A stretch of 64,000 nucleotides of DNA from Anthoceros angustus. Taxonomy: Eukaryota; Streptophyta; Anthocerotopsida; Anthocerotales; Anthocerotaceae. Below the pieces are notes generated by a model. It was given only the letters and a program-made list of their open reading frames with translations, was not told the DNA's origin and did no database searches. The translations under genes and the position numbers were made by a program. The DNA lies in the NCBI GenBank assembly GCA_010909165.1, contig MU008160.1, forward strand, positions 1,612,001-1,676,000, written 5' to 3'. This document shows positions 22,961-35,141 of the stretch, piece by piece; the first letter of the stretch is position 1; every line of letters starts with the position of its first letter.

Positions 22961-24180
22961 AGCTTCCTCTGCCACAGTTGATGGGCACCGGCTGTTGTCT
23001 CGCAGCCTGTGTCATTAACATGTGGAGGAGTCCCGTAGCCTACACAAAGGACCTTCTGATGCATGGCAGCAGAGTAGGTAATCTCAGGAGCTTACCGCAC
23101 GGTCTCGAGGAGCAATGTATCTGAGCTTTGGGTTTTTTGCTGGTACTTCCCTGCTGTTGGAAAGAACCTGGTGCGTCTTCACATGGTGCTATCTACAAAG
23201 TACATTTATAAAGTCTCCGAAATCGCTGAAAAAACAATCTTCACATGGTGTTGGTGTAACTTGTTGTCTCTACACTGCCGATGGTTCTTTGCCGTCTGTG
23301 CTCGTGGCCTGGCCACCAGCAGAATACATTCACAGGCCCCTGTAAATTGTCACAAGGGACGAATTCTTGGGTGAGCAGTAATGGTGAGGACGAATTCATC
23401 TCAGCCTGGCTGCAGACGTGATGACAATAGTGGCGGTGGAAGTACTCACCAATGCCTTTCCTCTACAAGGCTTGATCAATACAAGTTTGGCACAAGTCAT
23501 TTTTCTTACTTTCCGTTTCTTCGACACTGACCTCTGGCTTCTCAAGGTGTTGTGCGTCGACTCAGTGCTTCTTCATTATGTCTTCAATGTTACAGAGCAA
23601 AGGCAAGCCAAGATTGCTACTGCAGAACTGTAGCTAAGCCGGGAATCGCTCAATGAGCTCACAGCCTCATTTAACATTGTCACACTGTTGTAAAACTTAG
23701 GTCAAGAACCGTCTGCATTGTAGCCAAGTTGCACGCCTGGATCAAAGGCAGGACTTGCTTTTAGGAAATTAGGTTTGAAGTTCCCAGAAACAACACGTAG
23801 TAGCGGAGACTGGTACACGCAGATAAGCCCCGGTAATCGTCCTTCATGTCGTGTTCTCCCAGGTTGGGGGCAGGCAGCGACCTGAGATGTTTCAGCACCA
23901 GTGGCTAAACATTATTAGCCCTTGTCGTGATCGCAAAGGACGGCTCGATTTCCCAGAACCACGGCAAGAAACGCATGGACCTCAAATCTCCAGATTGCAT
24001 TCAAAGCTAGCTAGACTCGGGACATCGGAAATGCCGATATCCGCTTTGCTTGCCCTCGGGAAACAAACCGGAGCGATCACCGAACAAGCATCGCAAAGCT
24101 AACAATTCTGCTAGATAAACTGACGGTGTTGCTCGTGCGGCTCCACGCAGTTCAACTACTTACCCGAGTTAGTTGACTTA
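22961..24180. other. Spacer, no gene recognised
   Basis: Short open frames only. A CTTCACATGGTG motif recurs (about 23178 and 23240). Nothing here resembles a known protein or RNA gene. Confidence 0.45.
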
Positions 24181-25900
24181 TATCAATTCAGTATATTATT
24201 ATTCTAGGGTATACTTTGAAAGTTTCTATATATCATAGATTCCTAATAAGGATAAATTACTCCTCCTCTATATATAAGTTGTAAGGACTGCCAAGAGAGA
24301 CTATACATCTTGCACATTAACTCTTGTAATGATCCTGCTAGGTATCCTCATATCCTAGTGGTTTTTTTCCATTCTATTTGTTCCATGTGGTCATAGTAAG
24401 AGTGTTAATCTAGTCGTGTATCATGCTTAAGTCTACTCTATTCCTATTGTATATCATGCTTTGACTGCTTGGTGTTAAAGATTTGACACAGAGGAGTTTC
24501 TCTTACTGCGTCCCTTTGTGAAAGAATTAACTTTGACAATGAGAAGTTTCTCTTACTTTTTTCCGTTATGACAGGATTATTTGAGTTTGAATTGGAACAT
24601 CGATGAGAGGCGTTATGCATTTTCTGTTTTTGTTATTTCAAAACAAGGTGAGTATCATTCCGAGTTTGAATTGGAGCACTGTTGAGAGGCATTTTGCATT
24701 TTCCGTTCTCATCATTTCACAACAAGGTGAGTATAATTCACATTCTTTTACGGTCTTATTTCCTAAAAGTACTGATCCAATCATGTACTAAACCTTCACA
24801 TAATATTCTAGAATATTTTAGGACATACTCTTGCAGCTTTTACACATGAAAGATTCATAGTAAGGTAACTTAAGCCCTATATAAGGGTCATCAAGAGAGG
24901 GTCTTAGTGTCTTGTTGTGAGGAGTGGGTGGCTCATACTTAATTATTTTTCTGGTGTCATGAGAGTTTTTAGCATCAATTATATACATATTATATACTTT
25001 TAAGATTAGGTAAATAATTCTCAAAATTATGCCAAGAGAGACTAGATATGAGTGGATCCCTCACACTATTTGTTGTATTGATCCAACTAGGCATCCTCAT
25101 TCTTTGGTGGTTGTTTTGTGCTCTGGTTGTTGCGTGTGTTCATAGTAAGAGTGTTGATCCAACTGTGTTCATAGCTTTGACTGCTTGGTGTTAAAGCTTT
25201 GACGCTTGGTGTTAAAGCTTTGATTATGAGTTTCTCTTACTCTCCTTGTGTGAAAGGATTAAAGCTTTGATACTTTTGAGTTTCTCTTACTTCCTCCCTT
25301 TATGATGGAATTGTCTAAGTTTAGATTGGAGCACCGCGGAGGCTTCTCAACACTTTTCTAATTGCTTTCTCATCGTTTCACTACAAGGTGAGCACAATTC
25401 ACATCATTTTAAATTGTTATTTTCTTTCCTAATTCCTTGCTCGTTGTTTCACCACAAAGTGAGCACAATTCACATCCTTTTACATTGCTATTTTCCGAGT
25501 ATGTTGATCTAACCAGATGTAACCTCTTGTGAAGCTTCGGAATAATGTAGAACATGCAGACACAAAAACCAGAGGCAGGTTCAAAGGAGAGGAACCGCTA
25601 GGTACGAGCATCTATGCTAGAAACCCGAAGTCCATGTGTGGACCCTAGAGAGAGCAACCTCCGATCCATCAAGACAAGTCCAATTTCTTGTCACCCTTTA
25701 AATGTCCTTTCCCGAACTTTTTGACTATATGGTGTTAGAGCTTTGACATTTAGGAGCTTGTCTTTGTAGGACACAAGTTTGTGACTCTAAATTGCGGCAT
25801 CATGGACCTTGTCAACATTTCTCCGTGTCCTCTTGATGGTCGATCTACAACTAGGTTAGTCACCTAGTTGTACAAGGTGAGTGGAATTCATGATCTTTCT
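24180..25900 (+). mobile_element. LTR-retrotransposon-like debris, several nested partial copies
   Basis: Repeated blocks: CTATATATAAG/CCTATATAAGG TATA-like stretches followed by CAAGAGAG and CTTG (about 24268 and 24875); TCCT/GGTGGTTTT and CATAGTAAGAGTGTT (24395, 25140); TTGGTGTTAAAGCTTTGAC (24470, 25190, 25210, with GGTGTTAGAGCTTTGAC at 25731); GAGTTTCTCTTAC; and ACAAGGTGAGCACAATTCAC (24722, 25385, 25456). The TGGTGTTA(A/G)AGC motif resembles the TGGTATCAGAGC primer-binding site used by many plant LTR elements. No gag or pol frame survives. Confidence 0.5.
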
Positions 25901-27150
25901 TTTCACTTTTTTAATATTTCTCGTCCATTAACCACTGACCCTAAGCAATTGTATATTTATTCTAATTGTATGTTTATTTTCACATTCTTAAAAATTTAAC
26001 TAAAGAATAAGTATTCTAAATGAATCTTAATTTATCATAAAAATCAGAATGAATCTATTGAAGAATAAAAATGAATCTATTTAAGAATAAAAATGAATCT
26101 ATTTAAGAATAGATATGAAGATAAATTGAAGAGATAATTAAAAATAACAAATAATCATATGAAATAACTTCAGATTAATCCACAATATAAATATTATAAT
26201 AAGATAATATTAATACTAATTAAATTATTTAATGATTGAATAAAATATATTTAATAAGAATAAATAAAATAATCTAATACGAAAGAAGATATAAAGATAA
26301 ATATTAAAACTAAAGTAAAGGAATCTAAATTAAATTATTTAATTTAAATATAAAAATACATAAATACTAATAAATATATTTTATAAGAATAATATCAATG
26401 AAGATAAAGTAATATGTGTACTTATGAAATAATATTGATTTAGAGGTTCTTCAGCAAAGTTGATTAATTAAGTTATAGATTTTTCAGAAGACTTAAACCC
26501 TAAACCGTAATTAAGTTATCACTTCCACATGTTTGAATAATTAATTCACAGATTTTGCATAAGACTTAAACCCTAAACCCTAATTAAGTTGAAGATTTTT
26601 TAGAAGACGAAAACAGGTTGCAAGAAACTTCACTAAGTTTTAGGTTTGCAAAAGACTTCAGCATGTTTTCAGGCGTAGGTTGAAGATGTGTTAGAGGAAT
26701 GAAGGAGGAGCGGGGTATCATGTCACAGATGCAAGTTGAAGATGTGTTATAGGCATGAAGAAGGAATGAGGTTTCAAGTCACAAGTGCAAGTTGAAGGTG
26801 TGTTAGAGAAATGAAGGAGGAACGAGTTTGAGGTCACGGGTGCAGTTGAAGACTTTTAGAGAAATGAAGACTTCTACAAGGAGAAATGAAGACTTATACT
26901 AGGAGGAACAAAGAGTCCTAACAAGAGAAATAAAAATTCTTACTAGAAGGAAACAATTGGTAAGAGGATAGAGACTCCTAACCATGGCCTTTTTCTTTCA
27001 CACGTTTCCCTATAGACTTGTTAATTGTTTTTTTTTCAGCTGAAAATCGATATTGAGGGAAGCTGACTTGCCGCGTGATAGTGGGGATTTGACCTAGTGG
27101 TTTTTTTTCTAAATAATTTTTTTAATAATTTTTCTTAGGGAAGAAGGTGT
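25901..27150. other. Very AT-rich spacer
   Basis: 25960-26450 is dominated by AATAAATATATT-like sequence. 26500-26585 holds two copies of a block with AAACCCTAAACC. 26680-26860 repeats GAAGATGTGTTA...ATGAAGGAGGAA units. No coding sequence is recognised. Confidence 0.55.
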
Positions 27151-27340
27151 TCTCAATTTCGTGGATATGCTCTAGCATTAACTTGACGCGTGATGGTGGG
27201 GATAGTGAGTTTAACACTTTTCTTAGCTAAGGTGTTTTCAATTTTGTGGATATGCTCTAGCATTAACTTGACTCGTGATGGTGGGGATAGTGAGTTTAAC
27301 ACTTTTCTTAGCTAAGGTGTTTTCAATTTCGTGGATATGT
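27151..27340 (+). repeat. 85-bp tandem repeat, ~2.2 copies
   Basis: The unit CAATTTCGTGGATATGCTCT...CTTAGCTAAGGTGTTTT starts at 27154, 27239 and 27324 (third copy partial). The copies are nearly identical. Confidence 0.88.
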
Positions 27341-27379
27341 CGTAGTACTAATCCCTCGGCGACAGATGATTTCGGACCC

Positions 27380-27960
27380 TTACAGACTTCCAGGTTCCTC
27401 AAACTGATATTAATTTTGTTGGGTAGTTCAGATTCCTCAAACTGATGTTAGTTCAGTTGAGTAGTTCAGTTTCCTCAAACTCATGTCAATTTACTTGAGT
27501 AGTTCAGTTCATCCAACTCTATGCCAAGTATACAATTTTGAATTGATACGAAGTGTATAGTTTAGTTTCGAATTGGTTTAGTTGAACTATGTCAAGTGTA
27601 TGCGAAGTGTACAGTTCAGTTTCGAATTGGTTCAATTGAACTATGTCAAGTGTATGCGAAGTGTACGGTTTAGTTTCAACTTGGTTTAGTTGAACTATGT
27701 CAAGTGTACAGATTAGTTTCGAATTGATGTCAAGTGTACAGTTCAATTCCAAATTGATGACAAGTGAACAGTTCATTTTCAAATTAGTTCTGTTGAATAG
27801 TTCAATTCATCGAACTATGTGCTAAGTGTACAGTTCAATTCCAAATTGATGACAAGTGTACAGCTCAGTTTCGAATTGGTTCTGTTGAGTAGTTCATCGA
27901 ACTATGTGCCAAATGTACAGCTCACTTTTGAATTGAACAATTTAGTTCAAATATCCAGCT
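27380..27960 (+). repeat. AT-rich minisatellite array (AGTTCAGTTTC / TTGAACTATGTCAAGTGTA units)
   Basis: Two linked repeat types. The first is GTTCAGTTTCCTCAAACTGATGT at 27390-27500. The second, at 27530-27930, has about 40-60 bp units containing TGTACAGTTCAGTTTCGAATTGG and GTTGAACTATGTCAAGTGT. A minus-strand frame of 87 codons simply reads through the repeat. Confidence 0.8.
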
Positions 27961-30708
27961 GAACTGGCTCGCGAACTAGCTTCTCGGACAAACAAACGCA
28001 CAGAACTAAACTAGGGTCGATTGGAAGTGAACTCCCCAAAATCAGTACAAAAAGTAAAGTGGATGGAAGTGACTAGTAAAAACTATATATATATATATCA
28101 TCTTAAATCATCCAAACTATGAGTAATCGTGACAGTTGAATTCAAGGTCGGGAGCAATCCAACTGCTAGTCAATCATTACTTATTAAATCAGCGCATTAT
28201 GAGCAAAATAGTTACCATGATCATTATGTCCGTGCACCGGTTCGAGCTCAATCCGATGTTGACCTGGCCTGGAACGAAAATGGGCGAGCTCCCGAACTGG
28301 CGGTGCGAAAGGGTCCGACATCGGGGGGAATGGCGGAATTTGAAGCACTGCATTTAATGTTCTGATGGCGAGGCTGAGCACGTGTAATATTTCTACGATT
28401 TGAAAAATTCTGTTTTTGGTTAAGGTATTGCATCCATACTATGTATGTATCCATGGGCTCGCAATCTGCTTATTCTTCTTGTGCTCCAGATGTTGTGCTT
28501 CTCTGATTTTCTGCTTTACAGTTTCTACTTTGCGTTTTCTTCATTTCTTCCGTCCTCTTCTTGGGGCTTTGGCTCCACATGAAGATTTCTGGTGCTGTCA
28601 TAAATGTTCAGGCCGCCAAAGCATTTTTATTTTGCAAAAGCTGGAAGCATCTCAGATGTAGGGAAACTGTTGAAGTTATTAGTTAGTCTAGTGTAGAGTG
28701 ACATCAAGGAATTCAAGAGCCAGCGATTTGTACTTCCGTATCTGCATGCAAGTTGAAGGTGATGTGGTCTTTAGATATCCGCTTCCAACTTGCAAGTTTG
28801 TCTATCCATGCCTGTGCAGACATGAGGACAGAGAGTGGATGGATAGACTTCGAAGGCGGGTGCGACGTAGCCAATAGTCACTGAGTGGGTTGAACAACGG
28901 ATGTTTGTTGCTAATGTATTTCAAATTCTTGTGTGCCCATGTACCTTGTCGGACCTATGCTCCTTACGTCATACTCCATGACACCACCATGCTCCTTTAG
29001 TCACTTAGGGAATATTGTTCAGCCATATGCAGTATTGCTTCACTTTGCACACTTGCTAATTCAGGAGGAAGCCTTAGGATTTGTCAGCTTGCTTTGGACA
29101 AGTATTTCGTGACCATGCAAGAGCAGAGGAAAGTGTAACAGTACATCTTTCGCACGTCCTACAAACTGGCAGATGATAATATTTATTGGTGCTTTTTGGG
29201 CTCACGTAGAAAGTGCCGAAGTGTCACAGACTTGGGAACCCCCTCTCTCACCTTGTTCCAGTCCATCGAAGCATGTGGACATCCATGGAATGTAGTGGTA
29301 AGGAGAATGAAGTACAAGAGGCTACATAAACTCTGTACATGACAGAATGCAAGTATAGGAAATAAGCCCTAAGCTTGTGATCAGATAGATGTCCACAGAT
29401 GTGTTTCGAAGCCTTGTGACAAAGAGTAAGCTGAGCTTTGAGGGAAGTATCCAAGAAACAAACAACCCTATCTAAGACACGAAAATCAAGCAATCCTGGC
29501 AGCATATGTTCTTTCGTCCAAGTCCCTGTCCCGAAGGTGTAGACCTGGGTCATCCATTGTTCCTGCCTCCATTGGGAAAATTTAAAATTGGACGTCATTC
29601 GAGAAGCCTTTAAATAAAATATTTAGAATATAGAGAAAATAAGACAAATCAACAAATCCACATGTTCTAATCTTGTCCTTTATCATTGAAAGTTGTCATT
29701 CCAGCTAATAGAACTATCCCCTAGTTCACCTAGTTGCATGGCAAACGTGTACATATGTCTTTCATTTTGTATTTCTTGACTAAGGTTATTATTTATATTT
29801 ATTTTAAAAATATTTATGACCTCCTAAATACTAAAATATGAAGATAACATGATGCCAACATAGATCATAATATTTGAATAAGATAACGAGTTTCAATTTG
29901 TAGTATAGATAAAAGGATAAAAGTCTTCAAGGTAGTATAGATACAAGTATAAAGGTTGAAGCTTCAAGGATACTACGCTCTATGTTGAAAACAAATATAC
30001 GTACTTTCGTGGAATCAATCATATATTTCAATTATAATAAAAAAATAAAAAAAGAATCCTATTGACTAACCTCATCAAATCGTACAGTAAAGGAAAAAGA
30101 GGCCACCAAGGTCCCTCACGTACAAAAGTAGGTCTACCTCCCAACCCTACCTAATTATAACTTTAATACCTAATTTCAACTTAATTGGTGAAAATACATA
30201 TAACAGCGACAGATTATTGGAATACATTCAAGGATCGCTATAAAGTTAATCTTTTCCACCTTGTTAAAAAATCGATGCTACATTCTGTACCGTTCGATGC
30301 TTCTGAATCAAGGCATTGGATAATGTCCACGACGAAAACAGTTAACCTTGACACATCCAGATGCCAACGCGAAGGAGCGTGCCGAGTAACGGATTTGAGT
30401 TTGACTCAGTCGATGTCGTGCAGTCTGAACTCGTCACTGTGAGAAACGGATGTCCTAAATGTCGACCTTCTGACGCACGCACTTCCGTAATCCTGCATTC
30501 GCCGATGCATGTCGTCATACATTCGGCAGTGTCGGGGCTGCTGGATGTGGCGTTCTGTCTTTCCGCCGCAGCTGTGCGGGCCTAGAGTGGGAGACCGGGA
30601 TCGCTGATTGACGACGAAGGAGTGCCGAGGCCTGAATTGCAATGGTGTGCTTGAAGCGCTTGATTCCCAAAGAGTTGCCGAGAAAGAAGGCTGGATCCAG
30701 GTCGAACC
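27961..30708. other. Spacer with no supportable gene
   Basis: Includes an AT dinucleotide run at 28085-28099. A minus frame at 29248-29598 (116 codons) has a QVYTFGTGTWTKEHMLPGL segment faintly reminiscent of F-box/kelch-associated repeats, too weak to call. 29580-30060 is AT-rich. 30360-30700 is higher in GC and is the likely promoter/5' region of the MSRA5-like gene. Confidence 0.45.
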
Positions 30709-31846
30709 ATGGCGTCTACACACTCAGCCGGACGACGTCCTGCAGGTGGTTCCCGCTGTGAGGAGGAGGAGGAGAAGGAGGACAATTTGCTGCTGGAGGA
30801 GCTCCCGGCGGGGCCGGCGTTGATGAAGGCCTGTTTTGCAGGAGGTGAAAACTGGTGCTGGAGTTGTGATGTTCTTGTGTGCGAGGGTAGGTTTGGAAGC
30901 TTGTGTGTGGAGATCTGGAGATCTGGAGGCTTATTGGTGTGGTGCAGGATCGTATTGGCTTACGGAAGCTGCTTTTGGTTGTATGGATGGCGTGGTCACT
31001 ACTGCTGTTGGCTTCTGCTTGGCGAACGGTGACAGTTTTGATCCAAATTCTGTAAGTACTGATAGATGTGTGCCTTGCTAGATACATTTGCTTGTAAGTC
31101 AGCTCTTTGGATCTTAATACGTCCTGCTTGAAATTGAGCCATTGCAGGAGGAAGGCAGGATTGCGGCTGTTCAGCTGACCTACGATCCTCAGGAGGTGAC
31201 TTACCACACTCTTTTGCAAACATTCTGGCACTGCCACGATGCCACCGACACTTCGTTCCAGGTCTGTTCCTTTTCTGTGTCACGCAGGCCTTAATGTTCC
31301 TTCCTTTAGGTCTCAGACTTCTTCTGCAATGCCATCCGATGTTCCCCGCACTGCATTGCAGGGAGATGACGAAGCTGTGGAGTCGTGTACGTCTGCTGTT
31401 TTTTGCTACACTGCGAGCCAAAGAAGAACGGCTCATCAGTCGCGCGTGCGGCTTCAGATGACGCTCAGGAAGCGTATCGTTACCAAACTGATACCGGCAG
31501 GAAGGTTCCTCTACGCGGGGGCCTACTACCAGAAGTTCGGGCTGCAGTCACGGCAAAACTCCTTGTTCCAGTCCCTTGAGATCCGGACGCTTAGGCAGCT
31601 CATCGAGTCCACGCTTGCGTGCAGGCTGAACGGGTAAGCGACCAGGATTACCCTTCACAGTTTGGTATTTCCGCTTAGAAGGCCGGTACCGATCTTCGTC
31701 TCATTCCATGTTCTGCCCTTTGCTGCAGTTATGTGACGGGACTGGCGCGATGGAACGGCATTCATAGCCTCCAACTCCAGTCATTTCCTTCACTGTCGGA
31801 GGAGACCCGGGAACAGCTAAGTCGCCTCAAAGGGACCCGTAGTTAG
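30709..31846 (+). CDS. MSRA5-like peptide methionine sulfoxide reductase homologue with Ser for catalytic Cys
   Basis: MsrA-fold protein. Exons: 30709-30844, 30948-31051, 31148-31261, 31362-31633 and 31729-31846, giving 247 residues with phases consistent throughout. After an acidic head (EEEEEKED...) comes KACFAGGSYWLTEAAFGCM, aligning with the MsrA active-site block GCFWGxE. The nucleophilic Cys is Ser and the following Gly is Leu. Downstream, GVVTTAVGF, VQLTYDPQEVTYHTLLQTFW and the C-terminal AYYQKFGLQ...LACRLNGYV match MsrA family order. As I recall, Arabidopsis MSRA5 also has Ser there, so this looks like that subfamily rather than decay. Reductase activity is doubtful; a binding or regulatory role is possible. 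The N-terminus lacks a clear signal peptide. A second, degenerate copy of its 3' end follows at about 31897. Confidence 0.82.
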
Positions 31847-31993
31847 TGCGGATGGATTCGAGCGTGAGTAGTGCAATGGGAGCCCGAGGTTACTCGTTAC
31901 ACGGGAGCAGCTGAGTCGTCTCAAGTGACCCGTAGATAGTGTGGAGGGATTCGACTGTGGACAGGTATTTAGTGCAAGGGAGCCCAAGGTTTC
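31804..31993 (+). repeat. Tandem duplication of the MSRA5-like gene 3' end
   Basis: The last coding ~40 bp plus stop and following sequence (31804-31892: CGGGAACAGCTAAGTCGCCT...GGGAGCCCGAGGTT) is repeated in diverged form at about 31897-31993 (CGGGAGCAGCTGAGTCGTCT...GGGAGCCCAAGGTT). The second copy contains a few small insertions. Confidence 0.8.
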
Positions 31994-32344
31994 CCCGCAA
32001 ATTCGATGCAAACAGAGCTATCTAGGCCCTCTTACCCTGCAGTATCTTCTCTGTCAGTTGTTAGTACAGTGTAAACGGTGTGAGGGAACTTCTGTTGATC
32101 CATGCTGAGGAGAGATGTAAAGCTTCTTTTTGCTGTAGTATTAATACCCTTGGTCTAAACTCCATGCTATGCAGCTCTCCGTTAAATACAGGAGGAACTC
32201 AAATGCCACATGAACCACAAAGTGGTAAAGTAGATGGCCACCACTCCTCACATGTTTCTTCTGATCTATCGCCCTTGTACTCTGCCTACCGTTCATTTAA
32301 ATTGCGTCCTTCGTTCCGAACGGAGGAGGGAGGCAGACTAGAGA
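31994..32344. other. Intergenic between convergent MSRA5-like and OTU genes
   Basis: Presumed 3' flanks and UTRs of both genes. No further coding signal is recognised. Confidence 0.5.
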
Positions 32345-34558
32345 CTATATCTGCAGCGACCCCATATCTACTACTCCGAAGCTTGAAGGACCGCGTCTTC
32401 TAGGACCAGTGGTGGGCAGCTGAGGAGCTGCTTTTGCAGATCTGAGTCTCTCTTTCCGGGCTTTGTTTGTCAAATCCGGATAACTGCAGCAGCAGGATGC
32501 TAGTGAGAAGAGGTACACATAATCCAGGATTAGAGGACCACTTGAACAACGGGCATTGCCATGGCTGCACATACCTGGGTGGTTGTGCTGCTGGTGTTGA
32601 GCGGGGCCGAACTGCTCCACAACAGGCTTTGTACTTCTTCTTGGACCCACAAGGACATGGCTTGTTTCTTGCAGCCTGAACAAGCCACTGTGCTGAACAT
32701 CAATCTTGCACACCTTTTCCATCTCATGTCTTGTAGGACTAAGGAGGGAACTACCTTGGACCTCGTCAACATTGCCCCGTTTTCAGGAGAAGATGGTAGC
32801 TCTTCTTGTGCGAAGGGCAATTCTGAGAATTCCACATTAGGCCCCTCACCACAGCTAGCTTCCATCGGGTCGTCATCATCAGTCGCTCTTGATGCTGCCA
32901 CTGCCTCTTGATTTCCTCTGAGTTCCACAACTGATTCCATAACACCTGCAGAAATCGGAAGGGCTCAATGCCAGGTTCCTGGAGAGGTGAAGCCAGTCAA
33001 GAAGCGTCACGCTCGTACCATCTTCTGTCTCTGAAACCATTGGATCAAGATCAGGTTGAGGCGAGTTGTTCAATTCAGCTATTAGAAACTCTATTGCTGC
33101 ATCTGTGTCTCCATGAACCTCTTGCAAAATCTGCATCACCAGGGAAAACACCTTGATGTCATACCATGGCTGTCTTCTGCAGACGAGCTGCAATACAAAG
33201 CACAATTGCACTAAACTCCACACCTTGTGCACATGGGACATGTCTTGGCATCCAGTGCTTGCAGCTACCATCTTGATGGCAGACTCATCGACACGGGCGG
33301 ATCCAGCTTGTATCCCTCTAGGACCCATTTTGCTGTTATTGGCTGAAGGCTTTGTTGTAGAGGCTGTATCGGTCTTCATAGCAGAGGGTAATTAGTTTGC
33401 TACCAACATTTCTGGAATCACAGGATTCTTCCAATAATCTGATCAGCACCTCATCAAGCTCATAAGCAAAAGGCTCTGACAGACCTCGATGATGATTGGG
33501 ATGGCTGGCCCATTCCCACCGTCATCCTCGTGCCTCACACTGTTATAGTGCTCACCGTCGTGATAAGATCTGCCAACCAACCCCCATCAATCTGAAGTAA
33601 CTTCCAGTCAAAAGCTGGCATTTCGAAATGCTACATAATCGAGAGATTCAAGACAAAATAGCTCATGCAGGTTCTCTCAAATGGATTTGCGTCCAGTGAA
33701 GAGCAGGGACAAGATCACTGACAAATGAAGCGTCCGCTTTGCTGGATCGTCGAAGTTCGTAATATGCCACCTTGGAAACATAAGCTGCAACAAAAGCACT
33801 TATTAACAAGGGTCATTTCTATGAGCTTCCTCCTGGGCTCTGAGGCAGAGCTTAACCTGGGCCGAAAGAATTCGCAAAGCACACTTGATCTCGAAGACTG
33901 ATGGCACATACCCGATGAATGCAAATGTTGCATTGAGTCACAAGCGAGATCGCTTGCAGCTCCATGTTCCCAGCCCATGTGCCATCCTCACGCATGGTCT
34001 GACAGTACTCATCAAAAGGAACTTCATCTTCTACAAAGGGTTCAAATTCTTCTCGGTGGGCCTGTGATCAGATGTGTCTTGTCACTGAACGGAATGCAGA
34101 AATCACACACACCACAAACATCACGTGAGCAGCGGACCTCCAAGTAGTCGACAACTTGCTGTCGGTATTCGTGGTGCTTGTACTCATTGCCCTCCAGTTG
34201 ATCAGATACAGCCCTGGTGTGGCAACAGAAAAGCAATCAGACTGCTATTGGCAAAGCATGTAGCAATGGTCTCAGTGCAACGAGGGACATGGAATAGGAG
34301 GGCTTCAGAGGGACCTGAAGCAGCAATTCCCATCCGCTGTGACTTCAACAATCCTAAGATGCAGCAGACCTAGCTGCTCACGAAATTTTAGAGCATCTCC
34401 TGTCCTGCCCCTTTCCTGCACAGCACATAGGGAGATGTTAGGCTGCAACACCATAGCTGAAACCCTAGCTGTAAGCTGGATGCTTGAGCTTGTCATACCT
34501 GCCACTGCTTGCAGGCAGGGCACTCTACGATGCATCTCAGAAACATTTTGCTGATCAT
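32345..34558 (-). CDS. OTU-domain deubiquitinase with SEC-C motif, about 10 exons
   Basis: Cysteine protease that removes ubiquitin chains, like the plant OTU/SEC-C protein. The best-supported exons are 34415-34315, 34213-34120, 34061-33912, 33784-33723, 33569-33485 and about 33373-33225. After about 33135, exons encode ILQEVHGDTDAAIEFLIAE (UBA-like), an acidic linker (about 32935-32757), the SEC-C zinc motif PCPCGSKKKYKACCG (about 32680-32620) and a basic tail ending at 32345. The active-site Cys block is VEVTADGNCCFR, the oxyanion/structure block is EDGTWAGNMELQAISLVT, and the catalytic His block is YHDGEHYNSVR; all are intact. The proposed first exon 34558-34499 (20 codons from ATG) splices in frame but is not conserved, so the start is tentative. 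The 3' order of the linker exons is also approximate. Confidence 0.88.
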
Positions 34559-35140
34559 TTGCGGGATGAGCAAAAAATTGCATCCCGTTCAGCAACAAGA
34601 AACACTCGCAAACCCGCCTCACGCCTGCGAGAACGGGAACCCACCTTCGGCCTGGAAGATTTCGCTCTGCGCGGATGCACCTCCCTGCCTTTCCCCATGC
34701 ATCCCTACCACTGCAGCAGAACTGAGATACTTCAAATCACCTCCTGTCCAGTCGCCTCCTTCCTGCAATGAGAGAAGTCCTTGCCAAACAGCCCACCATG
34801 GCAACCGTCTGCCTCCTCCTTGCTGCCCAGCTGCGGCCCCAGGAGGAATGCACCAGACTGGCAAGAGACTGCTGAGAGTCGTGCGGCGCACCGGCAGCCC
34901 AGTGGGACAAAACTCCGGCCAGAATCGCCTGGGGTCTGCAAACCGAATGGTCCTGTTGGGCCCAAGCATCCGAACTACTTCTTTCTGCTGCAGTGAGCTT
35001 CAAAATGACCGCCGATTGTCCGCAGAACCTGAATCCCCTATGGCTGCATCACATACAGACTATTATGTACTTCTCAAATTCTGGGCAGCTTTGATAGGTT
35101 CTCTGTCTCAGTTTGAAGGTCCAACTCTCTCTCCGTGCAG
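34559..35140. other. Upstream region of OTU gene
   Basis: GC-rich, with several overlapping open frames on both strands (e.g. 34509-35195 plus, 34619-34969 minus) that have no recognisable domains. Likely promoter and 5' UTR of the OTU gene. Confidence 0.4.
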
Positions 35141-35141
35141 G

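Noticed and set aside
26508-26586. AAACCCTAAACCCTAA telomere-like motif
   Set aside because: Only two or three repeats inside a duplicated AT-rich block; not an array, so no evidence of a telomere or fusion site.
27151-27960. Regular repeats that might suggest a CRISPR array
   Set aside because: Units are contiguous tandem repeats without unique spacers, and the genome is eukaryotic.
28129-28365. 78-codon plus frame and overlapping minus frames
   Set aside because: Short, unrecognised, overlapping on both strands, in a repeat-rich region.
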